This document shows, one piece after another, positions 10,333-20,987 of a DNA stretch of 64,000 bases; positions within the stretch are counted from its first letter, which is position 1; every line of letters begins with the position of its first letter. A model generated the notes under the pieces. It was not told the origin of the DNA. It did no database searches and saw only the letters and a program-made list of their open reading frames with translations. This DNA comes from Microcoleus sp. bin48.metabat.b7b8b9.023 (lineage in GTDB: Bacteria > Cyanobacteriota > Cyanobacteriia > Cyanobacteriales > Microcoleaceae). Location: positions 19,377 through 83,376 of the forward strand of contig NZ_JAAFKG010000034.1 in NCBI RefSeq assembly GCF_013299185.1. The letters are read 5' to 3'. The position numbers were made by a program, and so were the translations under genes.

Positions 10333-11388
10333 ATGAGCCACAAAAATCCGAGGTTTCAATTATCGTTTTTGATTCAAAATATTAAACAGCATTTGGCTTG
10401 GAAATATTCGCTGCTATTTATACTATTTTTTTGCTTGAGTTTAACTGTAGCAAGTTGCAACTCCGATCTGATAAATAGCTTTACAGAAAAAAAAACGAAC
10501 TCATTCTCAAACTTAACAAAAATAGTAAGAATCGGCCATCAGCCTTTCGGAGCGCTGTTTTATCTCAAAGCTAAAGGATCTTTGGAAACCCGTTTAGCAA
10601 AAATGGGATGGTCTGTAGAATGGACGGAATTTGTCACAGGGCCACCAATTTTAAAAGCAATAGGACAAGGAAAAATCGATCTGGGTTATGCAGGAGTTAC
10701 GCCGCCAATTTTTGCCCAATCAGAGGGCATACCTTTCGTTTATATTGCTAATGATTCAGCTTTACCGGGCAGCATTGGCATCATAGTTCCTGAAAATTCT
10801 CCTATTAGGACTCTCGCAGATCTTAAAGGCAAGAAAATAGCAGCCACTCGGAAAACATCAGCTCACTATTTGTTAATTCGGGCGTTAACTCAAGGCGGAT
10901 TGAAGTTAAAAGATGTCGAATTAGTCGATTTGTCTCCGCCAAAAGCTCAGGAAGCATTTCTGAGAGGCGAAGTTGATGCTTGGGCGGTTTGGCAGCCGTT
11001 TTTAGCTAAGTTACAGGAAACTATGCCTGCTCATTTCCTGACTGATAGCGAGCAACTGATCAATGACAGAAACTTTTATTTGGCAAGTCGCTCTTTTGCT
11101 AGCAACTTTCCCGATATTGTTAAAACAGTCATGGGAGAAACGCGACAGATGGCTAATTGGATAACTAAAAATCCCGAGCGAGCAGTAGAATTTATCACCG
11201 CTCGAACCGGAATGAAAAAAACCACAGCTAGAAGTTTAACTAAAAGCCGTACCTACGATTTGTTACCAATTCAAGACAGGGCAGTTGAAGAACAACAACG
11301 CATTGCTGAAATTTTCTTTAGGTTGGGACTCCTGCCGGATCGAATTTGGATTGAAGATCGGATCTGGAAACAAAAATTAGATTTATAA
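10333..11388 (+). CDS. SsuA/NMT1-type substrate-binding lipoprotein (orphan)
   Basis: 351 residues. A signal peptide precedes a lipobox (LTVASC, lipidated Cys42), so the protein should be anchored in the periplasm. The mature part is a type-II periplasmic binding protein of the aliphatic sulfonate/nitrate/taurine/thiamine-precursor group: VRIGHQPFGALFYLKAKGS, then GKIDLGYAGVTPPIFAQ, LADLKGKKIAATRKTSAHY, and RGEVDAWAVWQPF. The ligand cannot be read off. No permease or ATPase gene is nearby. The next gene, 118 bp downstream on the same strand, is a sensor-cyclase with a periplasmic domain, so this protein might deliver a ligand to that receptor rather than to a transporter. This role is inferred from position only. 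Confidence 0.85.
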   Translation: MSHKNPRFQLSFLIQNIKQHLAWKYSLLFILFFCLSLTVASCNSDLINSFTEKKTNSFSNLTKIVRIGHQPFGALFYLKAKGSLETRLAKMGWSVEWTEFVTGPPILKAIGQGKIDLGYAGVTPPIFAQSEGIPFVYIANDSALPGSIGIIVPENSPIRTLADLKGKKIAATRKTSAHYLLIRALTQGGLKLKDVELVDLSPPKAQEAFLRGEVDAWAVWQPFLAKLQETMPAHFLTDSEQLINDRNFYLASRSFASNFPDIVKTVMGETRQMANWITKNPERAVEFITARTGMKKTTARSLTKSRTYDLLPIQDRAVEEQQRIAEIFFRLGLLPDRIWIEDRIWKQKLDL

Positions 11389-11506
11389 AACCACAAGTTA
11401 GCCAAAGGTAACGATAAATTAAAGGTGGCGATTGTAGCGACGCTACGAAAAATGAAATTAGGTGTATTCTAGAGAGAGAGTTAAAACTGTTAAGTAGCAG
11501 AATCAA

Positions 11507-14500
11507 ATGTCCTCAATTGCCAATCAACTGCGTTATGGTTTTGTCTCGATTGTTGTGGCAAGCGTATTGATGGCAGGGAGTACGTTAGCTTACCTCAGCT
11601 TTCGGGGACAAATAGAACAGACAAAACAGTTTCAGTACGAGCGATCGCAAGCTGCGGCTGCCCAAATTAGCGCTTATCTGGATAACTTGCAGCGCCAACT
11701 CAATTATTTGTCAGAATTGCGTGGCTTAACAGAATTCAATGCTGAAACTCAGCGCAGCATTCTTGAAGGATTAATCAATAGCAATAGCGCCTACGAAGTG
11801 GTGGGAATTTTAAACAATAACGGTCAAGTCGTACAAGTAATGTCGCCTTACGAATCATACTCTACATCTAGCTTGAGTTTAGCAGGTATTTCGGGAGATT
11901 CGCCTCTATTTTGGGAGACGTTTCGACAGGCTCAAAATTATGTGAGTTCAGTAGATGTCGATATGAAGACAACGGTTAATGTTGTTAATTTGTCCGTGCC
12001 TATTCGCGACAGTAAAAATAAAATTGCTGGAGTATTATTTGCGAGAGTAAGTCTAAACTTTTTAATTCAAATTGCAGCCCGATCGCAAGTTGGAAAAACT
12101 GGATACAGCTATGTTATCGACAACCGCTCGGTGCTGATTTCGGAAACAGGAAACAAGGTTAATCCGTATTTACTCGGAGATTTGAAAGGGCGATCGTTTG
12201 TGGGAGAGTTATCGAAATTAGCTTTAGCTTCGGGGATGCAATCTCCGCTGGTTTATCGAGGCTGGCGCGGGGAGGAAGTCATGGGCACGGGTGCGATCGT
12301 CCGCAGGGTACAGTGGATGGTGGTTGTAGAGCTACCTACAGCCGAAGCTTACGCTCCCGTGCGATCGCTCATCTACGTCATGGGTGCAGTTACCACCGTC
12401 AGCGCCCTCGCCGCCGTGGGCTTGGGAGTCGCTTTTGCGCGATCGCTCACAAATCCTTTAAAATCTCTAACATCCGCAGCTACTGAAATGACTAGCGGCA
12501 TATTGGAAACTCGGGTAAATATTGTCGCATCTAACGAACTAGGAAAATTAGCTAATGCCTTCAACAGCATGGCCGGTCAATTGGAAGTATCTTTCACAAA
12601 ATTAGAGCATCAAAATGCTCAATTGCAGCGACTTGACAAACTCAAAGACGAATTTTTAGCCAATACTTCTCACGAACTCCGCACCCCACTGAACGGCATT
12701 ATCGGTTTAACAGAATCTTTGATCGATGGTGCTACAGGACAATTACCAGCACTGACTATTTCCAATCTAGAAATTATTGCATCTAGTGGCAGAAGACTGT
12801 CAAATCTCATCAACGACATTCTCGATTTCTCCAAGCTGAGACACAAAAATATTGAACTACAAATCAAGCCCGTCGGCATTCGAGAAATTGTCGATATCGT
12901 AGTAACTCTTTCTCAACCTCTAATTGGCACAAAAAACTTGCAGTTGATTAATTCAGTCACTCCCGACATTCCCCTGGTGGATGCCGACGAAAATCGGGTG
13001 CAACAAATTCTTTACAACTTGATCGGCAATGCGATTAAATTTACCGACAATGGTACTGTAGAAATTTCGGCGAATGCGATCGGCTTGGAATCGCCGCAGT
13101 TGGCAAAAAAAGAAAGTTCAGTAACGAGCCAGCTTCTATCTTTAATTGTGAGGTCAAAACTGCAAATTACCGTATCCGATACGGGAATTGGCATTGCTGA
13201 AGATAAGTTAGAACGAATTTTTGAATCCTTTGAACAAGCAGACGGCTCCACTGCTAGAGAACACGGAGGAACTGGTTTAGGTTTGGCAGTTACAAAGCAG
13301 TTAGTCGAGCTGCACGGTGGCGAAATTCAAGTATCTTCAGAACTCGGTGTTGGTTCCCAGTTTACCTTTAGTTTGCCAATTTCTAAAAATCAATATCTCG
13401 ATGACAAGCAGTTGCCAGCAACTGCTCGACATTCTTTAGTTTCGAGAACAGAAGAGCGCAAGTTGATAATTAATGAAGCTGCTCCACCAAGTTTTAACAA
13501 TAACAGTTCTAGTGCTACTAAGCTCCCCTTAGATAATAAAAAAGTAAAAATTTTGATTGTAGATGACGAACCTGTAAATATTCAGGTATTAACTAACAAT
13601 CTACTTCTTGAAAATTATACAATCGCCGAAGCTAGCAGCGGTAGAGAAGCTTTAGCTCTTCTCGACAGAGGCTACAAACCCGATCTAATATTGCTAGATA
13701 TCATGATGCCACGGATGACTGGTTACGAAGTTTGCGATAAAGTCAGGGAGAAATTCACGGCTAGCGAATTGCCAATCGTCATGCTAACCGCCAAAAATCA
13801 AGTATCTGACTTAGTCCAAGGTTTCAATGCAGGAGCCAATGATTTTTTAACTAAACCTTTTCTCAAAAATGAATTGCTAGCTAGAATCAAAACTCACATC
13901 CGTCTCACAAAAATCAATGCAGCTTATGGTAGATTTGTGCCTCACGACTTTCTGCGATTTTTGGGACACGAAAGTATTGTTGATGTTCAACTAGGCGATC
14001 AAATCCAGAAAGAAATGACAGTTTTATTTTCTGATATTCGCTCCTTTACAACTATCTCCGAAGCTATGACTCCCCAAGAAAATTTTAATTTTCTCAACAG
14101 CTACCTAAGTCGAGTCAGTCCGGTAATTCGCGATCACAAAGGTTTCATTGATAAATATATTGGCGATGCGATTATGGCACTATTTCCTGAGTCGGCAGAT
14201 GATGCTGTTCGCGCGGCAGTGGAAATGCAAAAACAAGTTATTCTTTTCAACGATCGCCGACAAACAAGGGATTACGCACCAATTACGATCGGTATTGGTT
14301 TGCACGCGGGCACTTTAATGCTGGGTACGATTGGCGAAGAAGAACGGATGGAGAGTACCGTGATTGCTGATGCGGTGAATCTCGCGTCTCGTTTGGAAGG
14401 ATTGACTAAGGTTTACGGCTCTGGAATTCTCGTTACTGAATCAATTTTAGAGCGTTTGGGCGATCGATCGCAATATCTGTGCCGATTTGTCGATCGAGTC

Positions 14501-14782
14501 ACAGTAAAAGGGAAAACATCTGCCGTGTCGGTGTTTGAAATTTATGATGCAGAAACAGAACAAAGCATTCAGCTAAAACAGGAAACTGCTGCTGCATTTC
14601 AACAAGGTATACAGCTTTATGTCGAGCAAAATTTTCCTAAAGCGCAAAAAATCTTTAAGAATATTTGCGAAACAAATCCTCAAGATAAGTTGGCAGCAAT
14701 CTACTACCAGCGCTCTCTGAAACATCAAATGTATGGAGTTCCAGAAGGATGGTCGGGGATAGAATGTTTGGATGAAAAGTAG
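11507..14782 (+). CDS. Hybrid sensor kinase-adenylate cyclase (first paralog)
   Basis: 1,091 residues. Order: transmembrane helix (about 10-30), periplasmic dCache-like sensor (about 35-285), second helix (about 287-310), HAMP, then HisKA with phospho-acceptor His389 in [10 protein letters not shown]. The ATPase domain has its N box near 494-513 and G boxes DTGIGIAEDK and GGTGLGLA. A receiver domain follows with Asp731 in LILLDIMMPRM, then a class III nucleotide cyclase (metal-binding Asp843 in FSDIRSFT and Asp887 in YIGDAIMALF). The C-terminal tail of about 90 residues is TPR-like. A Lys just before IGDA and a Thr in MESTVIADAVN occupy the base-recognition positions, consistent with ATP as substrate. 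The architecture is close to that of cyanobacterial CyaC-type cyclases. Predicted output: cAMP synthesis controlled by phosphorelay. Confidence 0.95.
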   Translation: MSSIANQLRYGFVSIVVASVLMAGSTLAYLSFRGQIEQTKQFQYERSQAAAAQISAYLDNLQRQLNYLSELRGLTEFNAETQRSILEGLINSNSAYEVVGILNNNGQVVQVMSPYESYSTSSLSLAGISGDSPLFWETFRQAQNYVSSVDVDMKTTVNVVNLSVPIRDSKNKIAGVLFARVSLNFLIQIAARSQVGKTGYSYVIDNRSVLISETGNKVNPYLLGDLKGRSFVGELSKLALASGMQSPLVYRGWRGEEVMGTGAIVRRVQWMVVVELPTAEAYAPVRSLIYVMGAVTTVSALAAVGLGVAFARSLTNPLKSLTSAATEMTSGILETRVNIVASNELGKLANAFNSMAGQLEVSFTKLEHQNAQLQRLDKLKDEFLANTSHELRTPLNGIIGLTESLIDGATGQLPALTISNLEIIASSGRRLSNLINDILDFSKLRHKNIELQIKPVGIREIVDIVVTLSQPLIGTKNLQLINSVTPDIPLVDADENRVQQILYNLIGNAIKFTDNGTVEISANAIGLESPQLAKKESSVTSQLLSLIVRSKLQITVSDTGIGIAEDKLERIFESFEQADGSTAREHGGTGLGLAVTKQLVELHGGEIQVSSELGVGSQFTFSLPISKNQYLDDKQLPATARHSLVSRTEERKLIINEAAPPSFNNNSSSATKLPLDNKKVKILIVDDEPVNIQVLTNNLLLENYTIAEASSGREALALLDRGYKPDLILLDIMMPRMTGYEVCDKVREKFTASELPIVMLTAKNQVSDLVQGFNAGANDFLTKPFLKNELLARIKTHIRLTKINAAYGRFVPHDFLRFLGHESIVDVQLGDQIQKEMTVLFSDIRSFTTISEAMTPQENFNFLNSYLSRVSPVIRDHKGFIDKYIGDAIMALFPESADDAVRAAVEMQKQVILFNDRRQTRDYAPITIGIGLHAGTLMLGTIGEEERMESTVIADAVNLASRLEGLTKVYGSGILVTESILERLGDRSQYLCRFVDRVTVKGKTSAVSVFEIYDAETEQSIQLKQETAAAFQQGIQLYVEQNFPKAQKIFKNICETNPQDKLAAIYYQRSLKHQMYGVPEGWSGIECLDEK

Positions 14783-15140
14783 TAAAAGTAGCATCAATCT
14801 GAAGTCAGAAATTTTCAGGTCTTTATCGATTTTTCTGGAGCTAGTCTCAGTCATAATATATTCATACCGAAGCCTGAAGACCCAAAATGGGGAATTTCCC
14901 CGAAAATCCGCTGTAGAGTTCGCTAGGTTTGACTTCATAATCGAATATAATGCGTAAAGCTATGCGAAAAAAAACCTGGTTTCTATAAAAAATCTCAGGT
15001 TTGACAGCGATTCAGGAAACAACCTAGAATCAGGCTGTTATTGTGTAACTTTTGTTCAACTACAACAAGGTTTACAATACTTAACAGCGGTGTAGCTTCC
15101 CTCCGACTATAAACCGTGTCTTTTAATCTAAATTAATGTT

Positions 15141-18100
15141 ATGTCAACTTTTTCTCTTAATCGCTTAGCTGCCAAACTTTCAGGAAAAATGCCGCTGCAA
15201 ACTGTACTCATAGTTCCGTTTGTCTTGCAAGTATTTGCAGCAGTGGGAATTGTGGGATATTTATCATTTAAGAACTCTCAAAAAGCCGTGAACGATCTTG
15301 CAGATCAGTTAATGGGGGAAGTGAGCAATCGCATCGAGCAAAATTTGATAACTTATTTGCAAACTCCGCACCAAATCAATCAAAGCAAGCTGGATGCACT
15401 GAAGCTGGGTTTTGTGAACATCAAAGACTTGCCAGCTTGGGAAAAGTATCTGTGGCGGCAAGTGCAATTATATCCTTATATCAATTTTACCTCCTTCGCC
15501 AATCGCAATGGAGAATACCGCACTGGCGAAAAGATGTCGAATGGGACTTTATTGATTAACGCCTCCGGCCCGTCTACCAAATTTAATTTTTATTCCTACA
15601 ATACTAATGATAGTGGCGATCGCACAAAAATAGCAGCCACCATCAAAAACTTCGACATCCGACAGAACCCTTTATACAAAGATGCCTCTGTAGCAGGCAA
15701 AACCACTTGGAGTTCAGTTGATGTCTCCTTGCTAGAACCCACACTGCTTGTCAGCGCGCTGCAACCAGTTTACAACAACCAGAAACAGCTAGACGGAGTA
15801 TTAATTACGGCTTTGCGTCTGGACAGTATCGGTGAATTTTTAAACAGCCTCAAAATAGGCAAATCCGGTCAAACTTTTATTATCGAAAGAAAGGGAACGC
15901 TGCTGGCAACTTCCACCCCAGAAAAACCTTTCCGCAACAAAAACGGTAAAAAACAACAGTTTCAAGTCAAAGAAAGCAGCGATATCGTAACCCAGAGTAC
16001 AGCTAAATACTTAGAAAGTCACTTTCAAGACTTGCAGCAAATTACCAAATCGAAACTAATCCATTTTGAAATCAACGGCAAGCAGCAATTTTTAAAAGTT
16101 ATGCCATTCCAAGATGGCAAAGGTTTAGATTGGCTCATTGTCGTCGTCGTTCCAGAAGCCGATTTTATGGAACAAATAAATGCCGGCAATAGAACTACAA
16201 TCTTGCTATGTCTGGCAGCTTTGGCTATAGCTACTGCGATCGGAATTTGCACTTCTCGCTGGATTACCAAACCAATTCTAAAATTAAAAGATGCAGCAAT
16301 AGATTTGTCTCAAGGACAATTTGACAGAACTGTCAAGCTCGATCGTTCCGACGAGTTGGGCGTGCTTGCTACTGCTTTTAACAGCATGGCAGCACAACTG
16401 CAAACATCTTTTAGTGCCTTAGAAGCTAAAAATACCCAATTGCAGCAACTGGACAAACTGAAAGACGAATTCTTAGCCAATACTTCCCACGAACTCCGCA
16501 CTCCCCTCAACGGCATTATTGGGATTGCAGAATCTTTGATAGACGGTGCTACCGGGAAACTGCCAGAAACGACCAATTTCAACTTAGCTTTGATTGCATC
16601 GTCAGGAAAAAGATTGGCTTCTTTAATAAACGATATCCTCGACTTTTCTCAGCTCAAACACAAAAGTCTTGAACTGCAAACTAAGTCAGTCAACCTCCGA
16701 GAAATCGTCTTTGTGATTCTCAAATTATGTCAGCCATTGGTAGGCACAAAAAAATTGCAATTGATTAACTCAGTTGCTCCGGAATTGCCACCAATAGCAG
16801 CCGACGAGAATCGTTTGGAGCAAATACTTTATAACTTAATCGGCAACGCGATTAAATTCACTGAAAGCGGCACAGTTGAGATTTCAGCAGCATTGATAGC
16901 GAGCCATGAAGAATCATCACCTAATCCCCAATTGGCGATTACTGTATCCGACACAGGCATTGGCATCCCCGAAAATAAATTAGAGCAAATTTTTGAATCC
17001 TTTGAACAAGCTGACGGTTCCACTGCTAGAGAATATGGTGGGACGGGTTTAGGGTTGGCTGTTGCCAAGAAATTAGTGGAATTACACGGCGGTAAAATCT
17101 CGGTATCTTCAAGTGTAGGCGTAGGTTCCCAATTCATATTTACTTTACCCGTCTCAGAGAGTCAGCCGGAAATTAGCAGCAAACAGCCTGGTTTAACCGA
17201 GGGCGAGGAGATTTTAATCGCTCCTGAATTAGACCCCGAATTATCTCTAGTAAATTCTACTATCTTAACCAAAATGGACTTGATAGAAGAAGGTGAAAAA
17301 GTAAAAGTTTTAGTGGTCGATGATGAACCAATTAACATTCAGGTCATTATCAATAATCTCGCTCTGGAAAACTATGCGATCACTCAAGCGATCAACGGTA
17401 GAGAAGCTTTAAATCTGATTGAATCAGGATTTAAGCCCGACTTGATTTTACTCGACGTAATGATGCCGCAGATGACTGGTTATGAAGTCTGTCGAGCAGT
17501 TCGCCAACAATACTCACCTTTGGAAATGCCGATTCTGATGCTGACGGCCAAAAATCAAACGAGTGACTTGGTAGAAGCTTTTAACTCAGAAGCGAATGAT
17601 TATATAACTAAACCTTTTATCAAAAAGGAATTGTTAGCCCGAATCAAGACGCAAATTAGTCTCGCAAAACTGAATGCAGCTTACGGCAAGTTTGTGCCGC
17701 ACGATTTTTTAAAGTTGCTTGAAAGACCGAGTATTATTGAAGTCAAATTAGGCGACAATCAGGAAAAGAATATGACTGTACTTTTTGCTGATATTCGCTC
17801 TTTTACGGTACTTTCAGAACAGATGACACCAGCCGAAAACTTTGCATTTATCAATAGTTACTTGGGAAGGGTTAGCCCTGCAATCAGGGAAAACAACGGG
17901 TTTATTGATAAATATATTGGCGATGCAGTGATGGCTTTGTTTCCGACATCTCCATCAGATGGTGTGCGAGCAGCCATTGATATGCAAAAAGAATTGAGTA
18001 TCTACAACGAGCAGCGAGAACAAAACGGCTTGTTGCCGATCGCGATCGGCATTGGTTTGCACGCGGGAAATTTGATGTTGGGTACAATTGGCGAGCGAGA

Positions 18101-18539
18101 ACGGATGGAAAGTACCGTGATTTCTGATGCGGTGAATCTCGCGTCTCGTTTGGAAGGATTGACTAAGGTTTACGGCTCGGGGATTCTCGTTAGCGGTGAA
18201 ATTATCGATCGCCTGGACGATTCAGAAACATACAACTACAGATTTGTCGATCGAGTAACGGTGAAAGGAAAGACAACTGCTGTGTCGGTGTTTGAAATTT
18301 ATGATGCAGAAACAGAACAAAGCATTCTCCTCAAACAGCAAACTGCGGAGATTTTTCAAGAAGCTCTCAATTTTTACTACCAGAAAAAATTTGTTGCTGC
18401 TCAAAAAGTATTTGAGAATATTTTAGAAATCAATCCTGAGGATCTGGTAGCCACGCTATATTTCAAGCGTTCTCGCAAGTATCGAATGTATGGAGTACCC
18501 GAGGGGTGGTCTGGGGTGGAAGACGGGGCGGAAAAGTAG
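15141..18539 (+). CDS. Hybrid sensor kinase-adenylate cyclase (second paralog)
   Basis: 1,132 residues with the same order of domains as the protein before it: N-terminal helix, longer dCache sensor (about 45-345), second helix, HAMP, HisKA (His450), ATPase, receiver (Asp772) and class III cyclase (Asp884 and Asp928). The cytoplasmic half is strongly similar to the first paralog; identical stretches include [20 protein letters not shown] and the [10 protein letters not shown] tail. The sensor domains differ much more. This is the pattern expected after tandem duplication with diversification of input. A 358-bp spacer separates the two genes, so each probably has its own promoter. All catalytic residues are present. 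The signal sensed is unknown. Confidence 0.95.
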   Translation: MSTFSLNRLAAKLSGKMPLQTVLIVPFVLQVFAAVGIVGYLSFKNSQKAVNDLADQLMGEVSNRIEQNLITYLQTPHQINQSKLDALKLGFVNIKDLPAWEKYLWRQVQLYPYINFTSFANRNGEYRTGEKMSNGTLLINASGPSTKFNFYSYNTNDSGDRTKIAATIKNFDIRQNPLYKDASVAGKTTWSSVDVSLLEPTLLVSALQPVYNNQKQLDGVLITALRLDSIGEFLNSLKIGKSGQTFIIERKGTLLATSTPEKPFRNKNGKKQQFQVKESSDIVTQSTAKYLESHFQDLQQITKSKLIHFEINGKQQFLKVMPFQDGKGLDWLIVVVVPEADFMEQINAGNRTTILLCLAALAIATAIGICTSRWITKPILKLKDAAIDLSQGQFDRTVKLDRSDELGVLATAFNSMAAQLQTSFSALEAKNTQLQQLDKLKDEFLANTSHELRTPLNGIIGIAESLIDGATGKLPETTNFNLALIASSGKRLASLINDILDFSQLKHKSLELQTKSVNLREIVFVILKLCQPLVGTKKLQLINSVAPELPPIAADENRLEQILYNLIGNAIKFTESGTVEISAALIASHEESSPNPQLAITVSDTGIGIPENKLEQIFESFEQADGSTAREYGGTGLGLAVAKKLVELHGGKISVSSSVGVGSQFIFTLPVSESQPEISSKQPGLTEGEEILIAPELDPELSLVNSTILTKMDLIEEGEKVKVLVVDDEPINIQVIINNLALENYAITQAINGREALNLIESGFKPDLILLDVMMPQMTGYEVCRAVRQQYSPLEMPILMLTAKNQTSDLVEAFNSEANDYITKPFIKKELLARIKTQISLAKLNAAYGKFVPHDFLKLLERPSIIEVKLGDNQEKNMTVLFADIRSFTVLSEQMTPAENFAFINSYLGRVSPAIRENNGFIDKYIGDAVMALFPTSPSDGVRAAIDMQKELSIYNEQREQNGLLPIAIGIGLHAGNLMLGTIGERERMESTVISDAVNLASRLEGLTKVYGSGILVSGEIIDRLDDSETYNYRFVDRVTVKGKTTAVSVFEIYDAETEQSILLKQQTAEIFQEALNFYYQKKFVAAQKVFENILEINPEDLVATLYFKRSRKYRMYGVPEGWSGVEDGAEK

Positions 18540-18566
18540 GTGGCTTTTCTAAGGAAGAGTTCAACA

Positions 18567-18690
18567 GTTGACAGTTGACAGTTGACAGTTGACCATGGGA
18601 GAGCGACCTCTACCTAGAAGTCAGAGGATTGAAGTAATGAATAGTCTGATTTTAATTTCTCCCTCAAAGGGAGAGGCTTTCAACCAATTA
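18567..18690. repeat. Heptamer tract plus dispersed gacctctacctagaa repeat
   Basis: The tract gttgaca is repeated at 18567-18595 and followed by a unit (18601-18690) that recurs at 20207-20295 with the same order of parts (gcgacctctacctagaa, then gattg-agtaatgaatagtct, then agagaggctttcaacc). Inverted relatives lie near 4190 and 47115. It is a composite dispersed repeat of unknown mobility. Confidence 0.7.
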
Positions 18691-18806
18691 TTTGTGGTAA
18701 AAAGAGGATTCGGGAAGAAGACTTTAGTTATGGAGGAGAGAAGGAAGCGATCGCATTGGGAGCATCTCTGTTTTGTAAAAAGCATTTTTTTATTGTAGTG
18801 CGAGCG

Positions 18807-18842
18807 TCCGCGCTCGCGTATTGTACAATACGCGAGCGCGGA
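18807..18842. terminator. Perfect 18+18 bp GC-rich palindrome
   Basis: The arms tccgcgctcgcgtattgt and acaatacgcgagcgcgga are exact complements with no loop, between the second cyclase gene (plus) and the small minus-strand genes. It could stop transcription from either side. The T-run before it (18784-18793) would serve the minus strand. Without expression data it may equally be a dispersed palindrome. Confidence 0.5.
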
Positions 18843-18985
18843 TAGCACTGTAAATGCAAAACTGATATGCTCCCATCGCATTGGTGTCAGCATTTAAAAA
18901 CGTTCTCAGCGTCGGGTGCGGTTGCTATAAAAGATAGGGCGCGCACGGCACGCCCTACTCTGTTTAAAATATGGTAGTACAAACT

Positions 18986-19258
18986 TTAAAATACAGTTGT
19001 ACAAACGCCCAATTTATTCCAAGTTTTCGGGCCGACAATGCCATCAGCAGCGATTTTTTGTTGCTGTTGAAAACTGATGACTGCTTGTTGGGTTTTCGCG
19101 CCGAACGATCCATCAGTATTTAGGGAAGCTCCACTGACATTTAAAAGTCGTTGGAGGTAGCGGACATCCTCATTTTGGGTGACAGCATCGTTGCGTTGGA
19201 GTAGGGGAAAATAACGGCAGGAAGGTAATTCAAGGCGAGTTGCGTTTGTGGTTTGCAT
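18986..19258 (-). CDS. Small peptidoglycan-binding domain protein (copy 1)
   Basis: 90 residues from the ATG at 19258. That start gives the MQTTN beginning shared by the two neighbouring copies; a start 15 bases upstream is possible. The body is a single PG_binding_1 domain: NEDVRYLQRLLNVSGASLNTDGSFGAKTQQAVISFQQQQ and DGIVGPKTWNKLG in sequence, which is the three-helix fold that binds cell-wall peptide stems. There is no signal peptide and no catalytic domain, so either export is unconventional or the protein acts inside the cell. It is the most diverged of the three intact copies. Confidence 0.8.
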   Translation of the reverse strand: MQTTNATRLELPSCRYFPLLQRNDAVTQNEDVRYLQRLLNVSGASLNTDGSFGAKTQQAVISFQQQQKIAADGIVGPKTWNKLGVCTTVF

Positions 19259-19328
19259 GGTTGGATTCTCCATTTATTGTTTGCAAATTGCGATCGACAA
19301 AAAAGTGCGGGCAAATGTTGGCAGTGAT

Positions 19329-19610
19329 TTAACAAGGAGGTTCGCTAACGCAAGCGCCTAATTTCGTCCAAGTTTGCTGGCCAACAATGCCATCTACAGT
19401 AATCTTATTTTTCTTTTGAAAGTTGATGACTGCTTGTTCGGTTTTGGCACCGAAGAATCCATCAGTTGCTACGGGATATCCTTTTTTAACTAAGGATTGT
19501 TGGAGATAGCGCACGTCTTTATTGGCGGCAGGGCTGCTATCATTTCGTCGCAGTGTGGGCAAGGAAGAGCACATCGGTAATTGAGCCTGAATTTCGTTTG
19601 TGGTTTGCAT
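19329..19610 (-). CDS. Small peptidoglycan-binding domain protein (copy 2)
   Basis: 93 residues from the ATG at 19610, which aligns with MQTTN of the third copy. One PG_binding_1 domain occupies nearly all of it (DVRYLQQSLVKKGYP, TDGFFGAKTEQAVINFQ, VDGIVGQQTWTKLGACV). It is almost identical to the next copy both in protein and at the DNA level, including flanking bases, so the duplication is recent. Cys residues near the N-terminus (PMCSSL) and at the end (PPC) are kept in the third copy and could form a disulfide. The tail differs in a few residues (SEPPC versus NEPAC). Confidence 0.82.
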   Translation of the reverse strand: MQTTNEIQAQLPMCSSLPTLRRNDSSPAANKDVRYLQQSLVKKGYPVATDGFFGAKTEQAVINFQKKNKITVDGIVGQQTWTKLGACVSEPPC

Positions 19611-19681
19611 GGTTTTATTGGGATTAGTGGTTTGCAAGTTGTTTGGAAAGTAGAGAAGCAAAAGAAAATGTTGGCAGTGAT

Positions 19682-19963
19682 TTAACAAGCAGGTTCGTTA
19701 ACGCAAGCGCCTAATTTCGTCCAAGTTTGCTGGCCAACAATGCCATCTACAGTAATCTTATTTTTCTTTTGAAAGTTGATGACTGCTTGTTCAGTTTTCG
19801 CGCCGAAGAATCCATCAGTTGCTACGGGATATCCTTTTTTCACTAAGGATTGTTGGAGATAGCGCACGTCTTTATTGGCGGCAGGGCTGCTATCATCTCG
19901 TTGCAGTGTGGGCAAGGAATAGCAAAGAGGTAATTGAGCTTGAGCTTGGTTTGTGGTTTGCAT
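19682..19963 (-). CDS. Small peptidoglycan-binding domain protein (copy 3)
   Basis: 93 residues, a near-duplicate of the gene just downstream on the same strand. It has one PG_binding_1 domain and no signal peptide. The gap between copies is 71 bp. The sequence upstream of the start (19964-20107) is repeated upstream of the decayed fourth copy at 21139-21290. It is probably the first gene of the minus-strand run 19963 to 18986, with the promoter in the shared upstream block. The function is unknown beyond cell-wall binding. Confidence 0.82.
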   Translation of the reverse strand: MQTTNQAQAQLPLCYSLPTLQRDDSSPAANKDVRYLQQSLVKKGYPVATDGFFGAKTEQAVINFQKKNKITVDGIVGQQTWTKLGACVNEPAC

Positions 19964-19984
19964 GGTTTTATTGGGGATTAGTGG

Positions 19985-20107
19985 TTTGCAAGTTGTTTGA
20001 ACCTGCTATTCCCTAGTTGTAGCTGTGGTGGAAAGTGCTTTAACAGTCACTTTTTTTAGTGACGCTTGTTTGAGGTAGCTCAGATGAGTGACAGAAGACA
20101 GGAGGTT
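19985..20107 (-). repeat. Duplicated upstream block of the PG-binding genes (copy A)
   Basis: Shares long matches with 21165-21290: gctattccc-agttgtagctgtgg, gtttaacagtc-ctttttt, and the run agtgacgcttgtttgaggta followed by gct-agatgagtgaca. Both copies lie just upstream of a MQTTN-type start on the minus strand. The block may contain the promoter duplicated with the gene. Confidence 0.75.
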
Positions 20108-20427
20108 CGTTCAGTTGGCAGTTGACAGTTGACAGTTGACAGTTGTAGGGGCGGTGCCCCCGTGCCCGCCCTCTTAGTTCACAGTTGACAGTTGATCTGG
20201 GATAGCGACCTCTACCTAGAAATCCGAGGATTGGAGTAATGAATAGTCTTTTTTTAACTTCTACGCCAAAGAGAGAGGCTTTCAACCCATTCTTTAGCGT
20301 ATTGAGATAGTGCTTGGTTATTTCATATAAAATATTTTATATTGCAGAATATAATATCGGGATTTTTGGGTTCAAATTAGCTTAAGTATCGCTGCTAGCA
20401 ACTATTTTTTTAATGATATATTCAAAC

Positions 20428-20464
20428 ACGAAAATCCCCAACTATTAATAGTTGGGGATTTTCT
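20428..20464. terminator. Rho-independent-type terminator
   Basis: The stem aaaatccccaacta (20429-20442), loop and tagttggggatttt form a strong hairpin flanked by A-rich and T-rich sides, so it can act on both strands. It lies downstream of the small membrane protein gene (minus, 20593-20799). Confidence 0.7.
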
Positions 20465-20485
20465 AGATATGGCGCGCTTGGGCCA

Positions 20486-20555
20486 AGGTACGTAGTTGCG
20501 CTTCAGCGCTCTTTATTGATATTGTTAAAGAGCGCTGAAGCGCAACTACGTACCT
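20486..20555. repeat. 29-bp-arm palindrome, ggtacgtagt type
   Basis: The arms 20487-20515 and 20526-20554 are perfect complements with a 10-nt loop. The outer part, ggtacgtagttg, is shared with the palindrome at 49582-49653, whose interior is different. Confidence 0.9.
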
Positions 20556-20592
20556 AGTCAGTAAAGTTGAATAGACTTGCTGCACAAACAAC

Positions 20593-20799
20593 CTATTTTT
20601 TTTCTGCTTCTTTTTCTGAAGGTGAAGGAGCTAGCAGACCGGAGATGGCGCCGATCGCATTACTGCCAATCACAACAAAAAGCGGAGGGATTTCCTTGCC
20701 CATGACAGAGAGTGTCATGCCAAAAGTAAGTGAAATCATAATCGAGCCTGCTAAACTGCCAACAATTAGGCGGTAACAAAAGTTATCAGATTTATACAT
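20593..20799 (-). CDS. Small two-helix membrane protein
   Basis: 68 residues. Two hydrophobic segments are clear: LIVGSLAGSIMISLTFGMTL (about 11-30) and PPLFVVIGSNAIGAISGLLA (about 38-57). A polar acidic/basic tail SPSEKEAEKK follows. The size and layout resemble small cyanobacterial inner-membrane or holin-like proteins, but I do not recognise a family. A transcription stop at 20428-20464 lies downstream, and the upstream spacer is long and AT-rich, both consistent with a real single gene. The function is unknown. Confidence 0.6.
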   Translation of the reverse strand: MYKSDNFCYRLIVGSLAGSIMISLTFGMTLSVMGKEIPPLFVVIGSNAIGAISGLLAPSPSEKEAEKK

Positions 20800-20987
20800 G
20801 ATTAATTCAATTGCGAACGATAGTTGACTGCCAAAATTAATATTTATATTGCAAAATAAATCTAATTTGGCGATTTGATGCGATAAAGTTTAGATGCGCT
20901 GCTATCAATATTCGAGTGCTCCCACGCTCATCTGCCGTTGTCACAAACTTCTAATAGTGGTGCGGGAAATAAGCCCGCTGAATGCTC

